Part shown: positions 44,664 to 55,830 of the stretch, in pieces
How the letters are laid out: every line of letters starts with the position of its first letter
Numbering within the stretch: the stretch's first letter is position 1
DNA from: Amborella trichopoda
Lineage: Eukaryota > Streptophyta > Magnoliopsida > Amborellales > Amborellaceae
Length of the DNA: 64,000 nt
Assembly: GCF_000471905.2 (NCBI RefSeq)
Contig: NW_006494789.1
Span: 6,759,105 to 6,823,104, forward strand
Direction: 5' to 3'
Translations under genes and position numbers: made by a program
Notes under the pieces: model-generated
The model's input: the letters and a program-made list of their open reading frames with translations, nothing else
Databases searched by the model: none
What the model was told of the DNA's origin: nothing

Positions 44664-44723
44664 CATGCTAAACCTAATTATAAAGGGTTGGCAAGTTCTT
44701 CTCGGATTCCCCTTCAATTGATC

Positions 44724-44729
44724 AATAAA
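44724..44729 (+). terminator. Poly(A) signal of LTR4
   Basis: AATAAA in ATTGATCAATAAAG lies 68 bases after the TATA box start, matching the arrangement in LTR3. It leaves about 2.3 kb of U5 downstream. Confidence 0.55.
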
Positions 44730-44814
44730 GTTCATACTTTTGTTTTGAGTTCGTGATTCCACCTTGCAGAGAGAGAGAGGAGAAAGAAGAAAAGGGTCGG
44801 TACCCTTTGGGAAG

Positions 44815-46776
44815 GTAATTTTATTTCTCTTCCTCTTATTTCTCTCTCATTTCTCTCTCCTTCTCTTGTCTCTCTTTCTCTCTCCTCCTCTCATCTCTAT
44901 CTCTTTTTCTTCTTTCCTTGGCTTTCCTCTCTTCTTCTCTATGAACACGCACAGCTGTGGCAAAACTATGCATGTCATCTTCTTCCTTCTCCCTCTAACT
45001 CATACGGTGATAGCAGCGCTGTGTGTTTTCTTCTCTTTCTTCTTCTTCTCGATCCTTCTCTCTGGTCTTCTTTGACTGAATGTGCACGGTGATGGCAGCG
45101 CCATACACAAACTCTCCCTCTCTATCAACCTCACACACACAGTGATAGCAATGCCATGTGCATTTTCTTCTCTCTTCTTCTCTATCTCACACATGGCAAT
45201 AGCAACACCGTGTGCGTTTTCTTCTCTCTTCCTCAGTCTCACACACATTGTGCTAGCAACGCCGTGTCCATTTTCTTCTTTCTCTTCTTCACTATCTCAC
45301 ACACGGCGATGGCAACGTCGTGTGCGTTCTCTTCTCTCTCTATTTTCTCCACCTCATGATGATGGCAATGCCGTGTGCATTTTCTTCTCTCTCTTCTTCT
45401 CTATCTCACACATGACGATGGCAACACCCTGTGCGTTCTCTTCTCTCTCTATTTTCTCCATCTCACAGTGTTGGCAACGTCATGTGCATTATTTTCTCTC
45501 TTCTTCTCTATATATCTCACACATGGCAATGGCAATGGAAATGCCGTGTGTGTTCTCTTCCCTTTGTATCTTCTCTGTCTCATGGCGATGACAACGTCAA
45601 CACCGTGCGCATTTTGTTCTCTTCTCTATCTCTCACACACACAGCAATGACAACATCATATGTGTTCTCTTTTCTCTCTGTTTTCTCTGTCTCACGCACA
45701 CAGCGATGGAAACGTCGTGTGTATCTTCTTCTTTCTCTTCTTCTTCTTCCGCTTCTCCTTCTTTCTTCTCTCTATCTCTCTTTGTTTGAACGTGCACGAC
45801 AATGGTAATGTCGTGCATGAATATCTTTCTCTAATTTCTTCTCATTGCTCTATCTCTCTCTTTGTCTGAACATGCATGGCGATGGCAACACTTTGCACAG
45901 ATCTCACTTTCTGCTTTCTTCTCTCTCTGACACCCACGGCAGTGGCAGTGTCATGTGTACCTCTTTTCTTATCCCTCTCTCTCTGACATCTGCGGCGGTG
46001 GTGGTGCCGTGCGTATCTCTTTCCTCTCCTCTTTCCTTATTCTTCTTCTCTCTTTCCTAATCTCTTTCTCTCTCATTCCTTCTTTTTCCTCCCGCTCTTT
46101 CCCAATTTCTCTCCTAACTTTCCTTTGTCATCTCTTCTTTCCTTTCTTCTCTCTCTTCTTCCTTTCCTCTTCTTTTGTCTTAAAATCCTCTTTCCTCTAT
46201 CATGGACAGTGGAAGTCCATCGTCGTCTAAGCTCTTTCTCTCTCCTTTTTCCTCTGTCATGATGGTAAAAGTCCATCGCCGTCCATGTTCTTTCTCTCTC
46301 TTCTCTCTTCTTTTCTTTTTTTTCTTTCTTCTCTCTCTTTCTCTCTCTACTTTTCTCATCCCTTATCTCCTTCTTTCTTCTTCTCCTTCCCTTCTCATTT
46401 GACCAAGGGACAAGTCTAACACTATCATGGTAGTCTCGTCGTCAAGAGTATTACTGTCGTGCTGATCTGAGTCACCAAGTTTGCCTTGCTGCCATGTCAA
46501 ACTTGTCGTTGTGCCCGGCTAGTCAGTGTTGGCGTTATGTCATCGAGTAATACTACTTCTATGTCGATCCACGTTACCATGCCTGTCTTGCTACCATGTC
46601 AGGTCAATCATCATGCCAATCTAGCCACTCAGCTAGGCTAAGCACCCCGTCAAATACCTCTTTCCTTTGTTCTTCTTCTCTTTTCATCCTTCCCCAAACC
46701 CTTGTCTCATCATCTCTTCTCTTTTCTCCTTCGGCCCACTTATCTTGTAAAATTAACTATGTGTGTGTGATTGTAG
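44815..46776 (+). other. Candidate leader intron in U5 of LTR4
   Basis: Donor-like GAAG|GTAATTTTA and acceptor-like GTGTGTGATTGTAG|AAACAGG bracket a 1.96-kb pyrimidine-rich block, about 600 bases longer than in LTR2 and LTR3 because of repeat expansion. The bracket sites are nevertheless retained. Confidence 0.4.
45000..45920 (+). repeat. Pyrimidine-rich tandem repeat in U5 of LTR4, about 55-60 bp, about 14 units
   Basis: The unit is a CTCACACATGGCGATGGCAA word, a CGCCGTGTGCGTT word and a TTCTTCTCTCT tract. Translating it gives Ser/Phe/Leu-rich frames with no family resemblance, so it is not coding. Confidence 0.8.
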
Positions 46777-47050
46777 AAACAGGAAAATACATGTCATGGA
46801 AGGTGATTCCAATCCAGTTGTAGGACTGGGGGCCTTTCTTTATGATCTAAATGGGGGCCCACGTGAGCCAGCCCGAGTAAGTCCCGAACCCACCTTAAAA
46901 TCCTCTCTCATCGGTTGGTACACTTGCCCTCGCTCTTGAACGAGGTTACCGAGAGAGCAATCTCAAAAGTCTCAGGTTCCCCCAAAACCAGAGACGTGTG
47001 CCGCCAGATCATCCATATCCAGAGGGTGAGATCGAGGAACCTAACCAGCT

Positions 47051-47068
47051 TGGCGACTCCACTGAGGA
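47051..47068 (+). promoter_or_regulatory. Primer-binding site of copy C (tRNA-Arg type)
   Basis: TGGCGACTCCACTGAGGA begins three bases after the LTR4 terminus. The leading TGG pairs with the CCA tail, and the rest fits the 3' acceptor arm of plant tRNA-Arg as I remember it. Tat/Ogre elements are reported to use this tRNA. Confidence 0.65.
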
Positions 47069-47089
47069 CTTGCTACCCCTTCATCGAGT

Positions 47090-47790
47090 CGTCCTTGTTT
47101 GGCCAGTTTCTCCTTTGTTATTCTGTTTTCACACACCACATGGCTTTTGGGTTCTTCAACCCATTTATCCGAATCAGGGATTTTCTGATCCCAGCATTCG
47201 CAAACTTCCTTGGAGAACAAGTTCCTCAAACTTCGTTCCCAACCTTCCTTTTGAGCAAAGACCCAATTTCTAGCTCTCAGGCCTTAACCTGGATAGGCGT
47301 GAGGAGGGACTTAAAGGTCCCTAACTCTCAATTTCTTCTCCTGGGTGGAACTTCCACCAAGGCGCGCTGCATTGGTAGCACATCTGCTGCCACTCATAGC
47401 ATGCACCCTGTCACCGGCAAGTCACTTTTCGGTCGCATTGCCGAGGTACCCCGGAAGGTTACCTAGTCCCTTTCTGTAAGAGGCAAGCAAATTGTCGTTG
47501 CTCTTGTGGGTCGCCTAAGGCCATCCCCGACATTCTTGCACCACCACAAGTATCTATATTTAGAGGCTCGACACATCGAGGAGAAGACCTTGAGGCCTCC
47601 ACCTCATGCACACACACTAAGGCTCGTGGGTCATCCACTCGAGTCACACCTCGGGGCAGCCCTTGTGCTACCTTGAGTAAGCGTTCAGGTTCAGACCACT
47701 TTGGGCCCAAACTTGTGCGCATGCATATGCATCCCACTGCTCGGGGCAACACCATTGCTGCGCCAACCCAAGAACACGGAAGATGATCTC
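47090..47790 (+). pseudogene. Leader reading frame (ORF1-like), copy C (fossil)
   Basis: The words FFNPFIRIRDFLIPAFANF, QTSFPTFLLSKDP and LTWIGVRRDLKVPNS match the N-terminal half of the copy B leader frame almost throughout. The C-terminal half is weaker. The retained protein words support a once-coding frame ahead of gag. No function can be assigned. Confidence 0.45.
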
Positions 47791-48455
47791 TTTGTCCTTC
47801 CTCTTAGCACACACTTGTGCACCCTGTAAGGGGCAGGCTTCCACCTGTTCCCTTACAGACACGTGCTCGCAGTTCTTGGCCTCCTAAGGCCAGACCACCA
47901 GTTCGAGCTCGGGTTGAACCCCAAGTCACCCGGAATGCTACTTCAAGAGGCGTACATGGCCCACCTTCCTAGGCCACTGCTTGCTTCTGACCCAGACAGC
48001 ATCAAGAGCAGGTGCCCTCTTCTTCCACCCTTACTCCTCTAGGCAGACATCTCAAGACATGATACTCGAAGGTTTTCCCTATGAGTACAATCCTTAGCCA
48101 TCCTCATCAGGTCCGTTATGCCTCTGGATCCCATGAAGGAGCTTTGGGTAAAGGCCTGATGATTGATGAAGGTCTTCAACTATCAAGGCAGCAGCCCAAG
48201 CTGGCCCCCATCCAATGTCCACATTCTATGCCCCATCTCATTGACACCTCTCTCTCATGTTCTAAGAAGATGGGTCAACCTCAACCCCAGTCTCAATTTT
48301 GGAGAGAGGTCTATTGTAGTCTACAGCTCAAGCAAGATAGAGGACTGCAGATTTTGACTAAGGAGCCAACCAAAAAAGTCGAGGCACCCAGCTCCAAGGG
48401 TCTCCTCCCTCAAAATCCCTTCTACCCTCTTTGAATCACAAAGACTGAAGAAGAG

Positions 48456-49396
48456 GTGCGAGAATCTTGCACTGTGGTCAGCGTCATAGAAGACGACCCG
48501 ACCACCCAGCCACCATGGTCCCAAGACCATCAAGAGCCGGTCCTTACATGCTCAGCATACAAGATTCAAGTCCAGTCGGGGCACGCTGACCCCTTGCTAA
48601 CCGATCTGCCACGTGCGACCCGTCAATCTCGGAAGCCCTCAAATACACCTAAGGCTGACCTCCCTGAAGAAACAGTCAGCGTAATGGTGGCAAACGAACC
48701 TGGCGACACGCATGAAGAGCGCATGAATAAGTTCGAAGATATGGTGTGCACAATGATGGAGAAGATTGATCACATAGAAGACACTCGGCTAACCATGAGG
48801 TCATCTCCTGTCACTCAGATGATGTACCTCCAAGGCAGCCTCCTCCTCCTTCCTCACAAGACAATTATGTCCCTCACCCCGTCTCCCAAGCAGACAACGA
48901 TGCTATGGTAATTCACGGCCTAAAGAAGTGGCAGATCTAGAGAATACAGGGTGCAATTCTTTACCAAAATTCGTACCCCTCTTACATTGACCAGGCGTTG
49001 TTTTCCTCAGATTACAAGAAAGGGGAGTTTCCCTATTCAATGGTACCACATTCCCGCACCAGCATATCACCCATTTCCTAGCGGCATATCGAGAGACAAC
49101 AGCTGATGGGAGACTCCTTCTCCATTAGTTCATTGAAACCCTTGATGGCCCGACATTTCAGTGGTATTCCTGGCTTCCCCCAAACTCAATACATACTTGG
49201 GAGGAAATGGCGAAACTGTTCCACCAGCGCTTCTATGAGGTTGAGAGAGAAGTTCAAACCATAGAGCTTTTCACTTTAACCCTAAATCCAGATGAACCTG
49301 TAGATCAATTCATAGCAAGGTGGAAGGATTTGGTCGCTTGTCACCCCAATCCCATGCCTGAGAATGAAGTAGTTCAGACCTATGTGTGAAACTTGC
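48456..49396 (+). pseudogene. gag block, copy C (fossil)
   Basis: It contains MNKFEDMVCTMMEKIDHIED and, at 49,207-49,389, LFHQRFYEVEREVQTIE with EPVDQFIARWKDLVA and HPNPMPENEVVQT, all matching the capsid region of copies A and B. It stops at AACTTGC (49,396), where the inverted LTR segment begins. It is broken. Confidence 0.7.
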
Positions 49397-50722
49397 TGGT
49401 TAGGTACCTCGATCTCTCCCTCCAGATCTAGGTGATATGGTGGCACGTGTCTCGGGTTTCTGGTGGAATCAGAATTTGAGATCACTTTCTTGAAACCTTT
49501 CTGGAGGGCAAGGGCAGGTATACCAACCAATGAGAGAGGAATTTTAGGTGGGTTTCAGACTTACTCGGCTGGCTCACGTGGGCGCCCTCTTAGATCACGA
49601 AGAAAGCCCCCCAGTTGCTTAAGCTGGTTCGAAATCGCCTCCCTTGACCTGTAATCCTCTTATTTTTCTAAACAACACTTCTACGGTTAATTTATAAGAC
49701 AAGTGGGTCGAAGAGACCCACCCTTTTCATAAGACAATGCACGTTAACATGAGAAGGCTATGAAGTGCAAGGTTAGATGAAAGACAGACCCGAGAAGAGA
49801 GCTTGACGGAGAGGCAAGACTAGCATGACAACCAGAAGCCACCGACTCGGAGTGGTAGCAAGACGGGCATGGTTCACAAGACCAGCACGGTGGAAATACT
49901 ACTCAAAACAGAGGTCGACGCATCAGTGATAGGCCCTCAATCAAGTGAGAAGAGAAAGAGGTGAAGAGGAAAGAATGAGACGACCAAGAGAAGGGGAGAT
50001 CCGGACATCAGTAGGCATCGCTGTGGGTAATGTAAGGAGACGATGCATCCCTTGTGGATGGCGCTAGCTCAAGACGAGCCAGACGGCGATAGTTTCTCCC
50101 AGGTCATGCGGCGATAGGCATGAGACACAAGGAGAACAGGGATGACCACCAGGCAAGCGAAGGAGGCTCACGGACGGTGACAGGTGTTGCCCAATACCCC
50201 TAGCGGGCGATGATAGGCATCGCCGTCTACACTAGATCCACCATAAGGAGAGACCCCGGCGGGCTACAACAAACCTTGTCGTCTTGGCTCTTCACCGAGA
50301 TGTCAAAGTTACGTCTGTGGGTGGCGATGGGCAGCACCGTCTATTGACCTCACTTGAAGGATGAAACAAACGAGTAGAAGAGGAAGGAAACTCGCACATG
50401 GCGCTGCCATCGCCATGAACGCCTTGTGAGACCGAGGGAGAGGCATGCATGACACTGCCACTACCATGCACGGCCTCTGCGAGAAACTTAGATGAGGAAG
50501 AGAGAGAAGAGAGGGGAGAAGCGAGAGAAGAAGAAAAGAAAAAAAGGAAAGAGAGAAGGTTTACCTCAACCCCAAGGTTACCGGTCGAACGTTTCTCTCA
50601 CTCACTCACTCTCTCAAGCATGACAACACAATGGTAAGAAAGAGAAACTTGCATTAAGTGAAAACTCCTCTTGTGTGTGCATGTATATGTCTTCTCTCCT
50701 CTCTTCTACGTACAACGATGGT

Positions 50723-50733
50723 ACGTATATATA
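50723..50733 (-). promoter_or_regulatory. TATA-like element of inverted LTR segment 2
   Basis: TATATATAAAA-type sequence (plus 50,727-50,735 region) follows, on the minus strand, a TTTGGGGCACAC counterpart of GGGCCCAATTC. Position relative to the donor-like site fits the other LTRs. Confidence 0.4.
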
Positions 50734-52474
50734 AAAGTGTGCCCCAAACATGGGTGGATGATCAAAGTAACCCTAATTACTTGAAATTAAGACTAAATTG
50801 AATTAAAATAATCTAAAAAATAGGGTGCAAAATGATAGATATGCCCCTTCCTAACAAGTTGTGGAATTCCAAAACAGTCCCTGTGTTGCTCTAGGACTTG
50901 CGTGATCTCGCATGGTTGATCCGGGGTCATTCTGATGCCCAGTTGATCATAAGAGAATTGTTTTCTTGTGGGGCTCGACATGGAAATTAATTTGATACCA
51001 ACTTCGAGCCTTGGATCGTGTTTTTGGTGCACGATCACGTGACTTAAATTTTAAGTAGATCTTGACACTTCAAATAGATAGTGTGTTTGCTCCTTAATGT
51101 TTTACGGTGTTTTCTTCACTGAATCACACTGAGCATGCCACTATGATCACGAGGCACCAAACGCAGCTCGATTCCATGGCTGAACGAAGATTTTGCAAGT
51201 TTGGGATTTTGGTTGAAATCAAGGATTCCGACAACTAAATTTTCAGTTTGTTTGTTGGCTTCGTGTGTATAATCCGACCGTTCATCAGTTATGGGGTTAG
51301 GGTCAGAGGTAGCTCGAGACCTTACGCCTGAAATGGAACTGGTCTCACGTCAATCGGGCTCACGAGCGGTGTGATTTGGCTGCTCGAGTGAGGCTTGATG
51401 ATGCTGAATTTCCTACACTTTACTCACAGATCAGCAACTTATATCTAGCTTTTCTTCACGCCCGGGTATCGTCATGCAGCGTGCCACATATCGAATCGCT
51501 CGTCTTGACTAAATGAACATTATCAAAATAATTTGAGCATGCTCCGATGTGGTATGGTCGAGATATGAGCGTCAAAAGTCAATGGTCATGACTGCCCTTC
51601 AATGGTGTAGTGTTGCAGGGTGGCCGCACAGGAATAGCGTGCAGCTCCCTCTGTTTCACTCTTTCACCTACAACTACTTCTTAGAACATCCGTCTGAGCT
51701 GAAATTTGTCCCCTCGGGGTTGAATTATGATGGATCCTATGGCGATGGTCCCATAGCAATTTGCGATGCTAAAAATGTAGCTCTAGTTATAAGGCTCCGT
51801 TTCAAGGTGCTAAAGGCCGATTCTGTCAGAATTGTTTCTCAATTTTACTACCTTAAACATGTAGAAATGCGATTAAACTTGGCAAGAGACGTTTGAGAGA
51901 CCTCATGAAGATCTTAGCCAATTCTGGGGTTTTTCTGAGACTATCGAAATTTCTACTACTTGTTAGTCCTTTGTTGAGCGGGGGCCCCATGTTGATGAAA
52001 AATACCTTCCAACAGCATGCCCCATCGAATGTTGTACTTTGTGAGATTCAAGAAGTGCAATCATTCAGAATGTTTGAGGGATCTTATTGAACTCCTCACC
52101 CTCAAGGGCCTATCCGCAGTTCTGGAGCATGACAGCTTTGTTAGGACCTCCTCGTACATAACCAGGCCTTTTTTGAAGGCCAAATGCTACGATCCTTCGA
52201 TTGGTGTTGTTTGCTACTATACTAGGTTTGATTTTGATGCTCAAAGTATCTCATGTAGGTCCCTTCTAGTGGGGTCTAGTCGAGGACTTCAGACCCAACT
52301 AGAAAGTCTTGTCCCATGTAGGATAGGGCGTTTGGCGAAGACTACCCTGAAGCCTATGGCAGGTTAGATATGGGCTTCATCAGTTTCTTTCCTTCACGAT
52401 TGTTCTTAGCATTTTTGGAGGGAACTTTTGATCATCGTCCTCACCTTCAAGGACTCTTGTTGTTATTGAACCGG

Positions 52475-52765
52475 AAAGATCTTATGTGGCTCTCACTCCC
52501 TGATGAGCCATGAAACTGGGAAGATCTTATGAGGATCTCACTCCCTAATGAGCCATGAAACCGGGGAGATCTTATGAGGCTCTCATTCTCTGATGAGTCT
52601 TGAAACTGGGGAGATCTTATGCGACACTCACTCCTTGATGAGCCGTGAAATTGGGGAGATCTTATGAGGCTCTCACTCCCTGATGAGCCATAAAACCAGG
52701 GAGATTTTATGAGGCTCTCACTCCCTGATGGGCCTTATGAGGCTCTCACTCCATGATGAGCCATT
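52475..52765 (-). repeat. Exact-period 45-bp tandem repeat, about 6.5 units
   Basis: GATCTTATG words start at 52,478, 52,523, 52,568, 52,613, 52,658 and 52,703 (the last with one change), a constant 45-base step. Each unit also holds GGCTCTCACTCCCTGATGAG and a TGAAAC-GGGGA tail. The regular period indicates recent local amplification in an otherwise old LTR. Confidence 0.92.
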
Positions 52766-53084
52766 GAATCTGGAGTGCCGGTTGAGGCTGTGGAAGTGCG
52801 TCAATCTGCCTTATCGGTCCAAGTGCCCTTTCGCAGATTTTCACTTGGACAGGGGAAGTCAGGTCATGAAGGCGGTTTTTGCCAACTTATGTTATTTTTG
52901 GGCTTTTTTACCCATGACCTCGTGGTTATGTCCACCCCTTTCATCCATTTTTTCTCACGGTGCCCTTTCAGGGTTTTCATCATTCCTAGGTTTCCTTTTC
53001 CATGGAACTCTCTTACTCATGGTTTCATGATTATGCCCGTCCATCATTTTTACTCAGGGCATTCCCTTATCTAGGTGTACGCCA

Positions 53085-53590
53085 AGGCAGAGCCATCTTC
53101 TTCAATGAAGCACAAGAAGTCAAAGCTAAAGAAACCCAGTGGCCTGACTTTGAGCAGAAGCTAGGAGAATTAAGAGGGCAGAGCTTCTATTCTCAGGAAG
53201 CTTGCCACATAGTACAGGTCTACGAAGTATTAGCTAGCACAGGACAAACACTGCAGATACCCTTGCAAAGAATATGAGGGTGCCTCTAGCCCCACAATCG
53301 CTGAATCTCAACCTCCATGTAACTTTCAAATCAAACTCGTACAGCCTAATATGGTGTCCATGTTTGAGGTCAATCCTTCTGTTCCTCAGTTCGAGAAAGG
53401 TGTAGAAATCATCACCAACCCTGAAGCTTGAAAGCAAAGATAACAGGATCATGGGTCTCTGCACTTGAGGTTAATGAGAAGAACTCTAAGGCCAATGATG
53501 AAGGGTTGTTAAAAGCCCCAAAAGAATGAGAAGAAGGCGGTCAAGCCACAGCGGATGAGCTTGAGGAGATAAATCTAAGAGACAAAGCCG
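53085..53590 (+). other. Gag-pol linker remnant, copy C
   Basis: It resumes with GGCAGAGCCATCTTCTTCA, matching copy B near 22,530, and continues through ACHIVQVYEVLASTGQTLQI to the acidic stretch before RT. As in copies A and B I recognise no protease motif. Confidence 0.5.
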
Positions 53591-54410
53591 ACCCCAGGCC
53601 CACTTTCATCTCAGCAAATATGTCATCAGAAGAGAAGGAGAACTTTACCACCTTTTTGCGAGCAAATCGAGACGTATTTTCCTAACATTACCATGAGACA
53701 CTTGGTTTAGACCCTCAAGTCACAGGTCACTATCTTGGCATCGATCTAACTGTCAAACCTGTCAAGCAGAAATCAAGGAGGTTCAGGCCTGACCTTGAAA
53801 TGCAGAAAAACACAAACAAGCAGGCTTCATTCGCGAAGTCAAGTACCTAAAGTGGATAGCAAATGTTGTCCCAGTAAAGATGAAGAACGACCAAATTAGG
53901 GTTTGCATTGACTTTCGCAGCCTGAATACAGCTTGTCCCAAGGATGACTTCCCATTGTCGTTCACCGAGATGCTCATTGATTCTACGGCTCACTGTCAGA
54001 TCTTCTCCTTCATGGATGGACACTCCGAGTATAATCAGATATAGATGGTACCAGACGATGAGGAAGCCACCGCATTTTTTACTCCAAAAGGGGTCTTCTG
54101 CTACACAATGATGCCTTTTGGATTGAAGAATACTGATGCCACATATTAGAGAGCGATGATGAGCATATTCAAAGATAAGATGCACACGAAGGTCGAATGT
54201 TATGTAGATGACTTGGTGGTGAAATTTAAAGAGAAAGATGCTCGTATGAGGGACCTTGAAAAGGTGATCAAGCTGTTACGCCTTCATTAGCTTAAAATGA
54301 ACCCACTGAAATGCGCTTTTGCCATGCGTTCAAGAAAGTTCATGGGGTTCATTGTCAGACATTGAGGGCTGGAAGTTGAGTCAGTTAAGATCAAGGCAAT
54401 CCACCTGTTT
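53590..54410 (+). pseudogene. Reverse transcriptase block, copy C (fossil)
   Basis: It includes the ISANMSSEEKE-type entry segment, RVCIDFRSLNTACPKDDFPL-like words, an FSFMDGHS segment, GVFCYTMMPFGLKN, and the catalytic YVDD codons at 54,201-54,212 followed by LVVKF. It is collinear with copies A and B. It is heavily broken. Confidence 0.75.
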
Positions 54411-54619
54411 GAGTAACATAATGAAGACACAATGAACTGAGAATAGAGGTAGATGCAGATGACGAGAGAAATCTCTTCCCCCAATGCCTACCCTATCTAT
54501 TTGGAGCACTTCTATTTGCCAAAGAAGTTATAAAGACTGAACAAGAAATGGCATGGATCCAAGGAACTAAAATTCAAAACCAAGAACTGGAGTTCTTTGA
54601 CCCAATATGCACGAAAATT

Positions 54620-55830
54620 AAGCAGGTAGAAGATTGGAGAGAGGCCATCACTACTTTTATAAAACATGGTAGACTCCCTGAAGATCATGTCGAGTGCAAC
54701 ATTGTGTGTTGAAGGTCTACCAAGTATAGCCTCCTTGAAGGAGATGCTCTCTTCAGATGGTCATTTAATGGTATTCTTCTTAGATGTGTGGACGCGAAAG
54801 AAGCACACAAGGCGCTGGAAAAAGTACACTCAGGCATCTGTGGACTGCACCAGTTTTGCCCAAAGCTCTATGAACGGATACATAGATTGGGGTACTATTG
54901 GCCTTCAATGATTGCTGATTCCTTAAATTATGCCAAGAAGTGCCAGGTGTGCTAAATACACTTGAGCTCTGTTTGTCAACCTCCAGAGCCCTTGCACACT
55001 ACAGTGGAATTATGGGCTTTTTCATAATGGGGTATGAACATTTTAGGGTTTATTGAACCTCCTTCGGCAATAAGTCATGTCTTTATTCTAGCTTCAACAG
55101 ATTAATTCTCCAAATGGGCTGAAGCGGTCCCCTTAAGCAAGTTCCTAAGACCACAGTGGCAAATTTTGTCCGACATCACATCATATACTAGTTCGGAGTG
55201 CCTGAAAGTATTATATCTGACAATGGCCCTCTGTTCAAAAGTCATCACATTGATTGCTTGGTTAATTTGGTTTCGAGTGGAAGTACTCAACTATGTACTA
55301 CCCTCGAGCCAACAGATTAGTTGAGGCTCTCAATAAGACCCTATGTGGTGTTTGAGGAAGTCGGTATCAAAAACAAGGAAAAATTTGCATGAGAAACTTT
55401 CAGAAGCCTTGTGGGCCTATTGCAGTACCATGTGATATGCTACTGATTCCACTCCTTATTATCTAGTCTATGGACGAGAAGCAGTTTTTCCTCTAGAGAT
55501 TCAACTCCCTTCACTGCGTGTCACTATACATCAAGGACTAACCAAAGATGAGAGGGTCAAGATCCATTACCAAAAACTGGTTGAGCAGAACTTCGAGCTC
55601 AACCACGGGAGAATAAAGAGGGCCTTTGACAAGTCAGTCAAAGTTCGCTCATTCACTCGTGGGGATCTGGTTCTAGCCGTCAAGAGGCCTATCGTCATGC
55701 ATGGGTGGCGGAAAGGGAAGTTTGAACCTAAGTGGGAAGGTCCCTTCATAGTCAAGAAAGTCTCGCCAAAAGGGGCTTAGATACTGACACGTCCTGAGTG
55801 GGCGATATTTAAAGAAGTACTATCCATGAT
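54620..55830 (+). pseudogene. Integrase block, copy C (fossil)
   Basis: The words KKCQVC near 54,930, FGVPE and ISDNGPLFKSHHIDCLV near 55,190-55,260, LWAY near 55,410 and KGKFEPKWEGPFIVKKVS (about 55,710-55,765) appear in order. They correspond to zinc-binding, catalytic and C-terminal parts of copies A and B. It is the most fragmented integrase of the three. Confidence 0.7.

Larger units (their letters stand above)
43384..47047 (+). mobile_element. LTR4, 5' LTR of copy C
   Basis: It starts abruptly at AGCTGTTTGAACAC, which in LTR3 lies well inside the LTR, so its U3 is cut by the inversion junction. It contains a TATA box (44,656-44,663), AATAAA (44,724-44,729), the longest U5 of the set, and ends at CCTAACCA (47,047), three bases before the primer-binding site of copy C. 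It therefore shows the clean LTR 3' terminus of the family. Confidence 0.8.
49397..53084 (-). mobile_element. Inverted LTR segment 2, inserted in copy C
   Basis: The left edge reads TGGTTAGGTACC, the exact reverse of the family LTR terminus GGTACCTAACCA, so the LTR end is intact there. On the minus strand follow an acceptor-like site (49,649-49,650), purine-rich U5 repeats, donor-like AG|GTAAACC (50,561-50,566), the promoter region near 50,730 and upstream LTR sequence. It runs to about 53,084, where plus-strand copy C linker sequence resumes. No target-site duplication is seen, so recombination rather than simple insertion is likely. Confidence 0.75.

Noticed and set aside
47051-47068. tRNA-Arg gene fragment
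   Set aside because: Only the stretch complementary to a tRNA 3' end is present, in the right place after an LTR terminus. It is a primer-binding site, and no cloverleaf can be drawn.
52475-52765. CRISPR-like array (regular 45-bp period)
   Set aside because: Units are contiguous with no unique spacers, and the setting is a plant LTR. It is a minisatellite.
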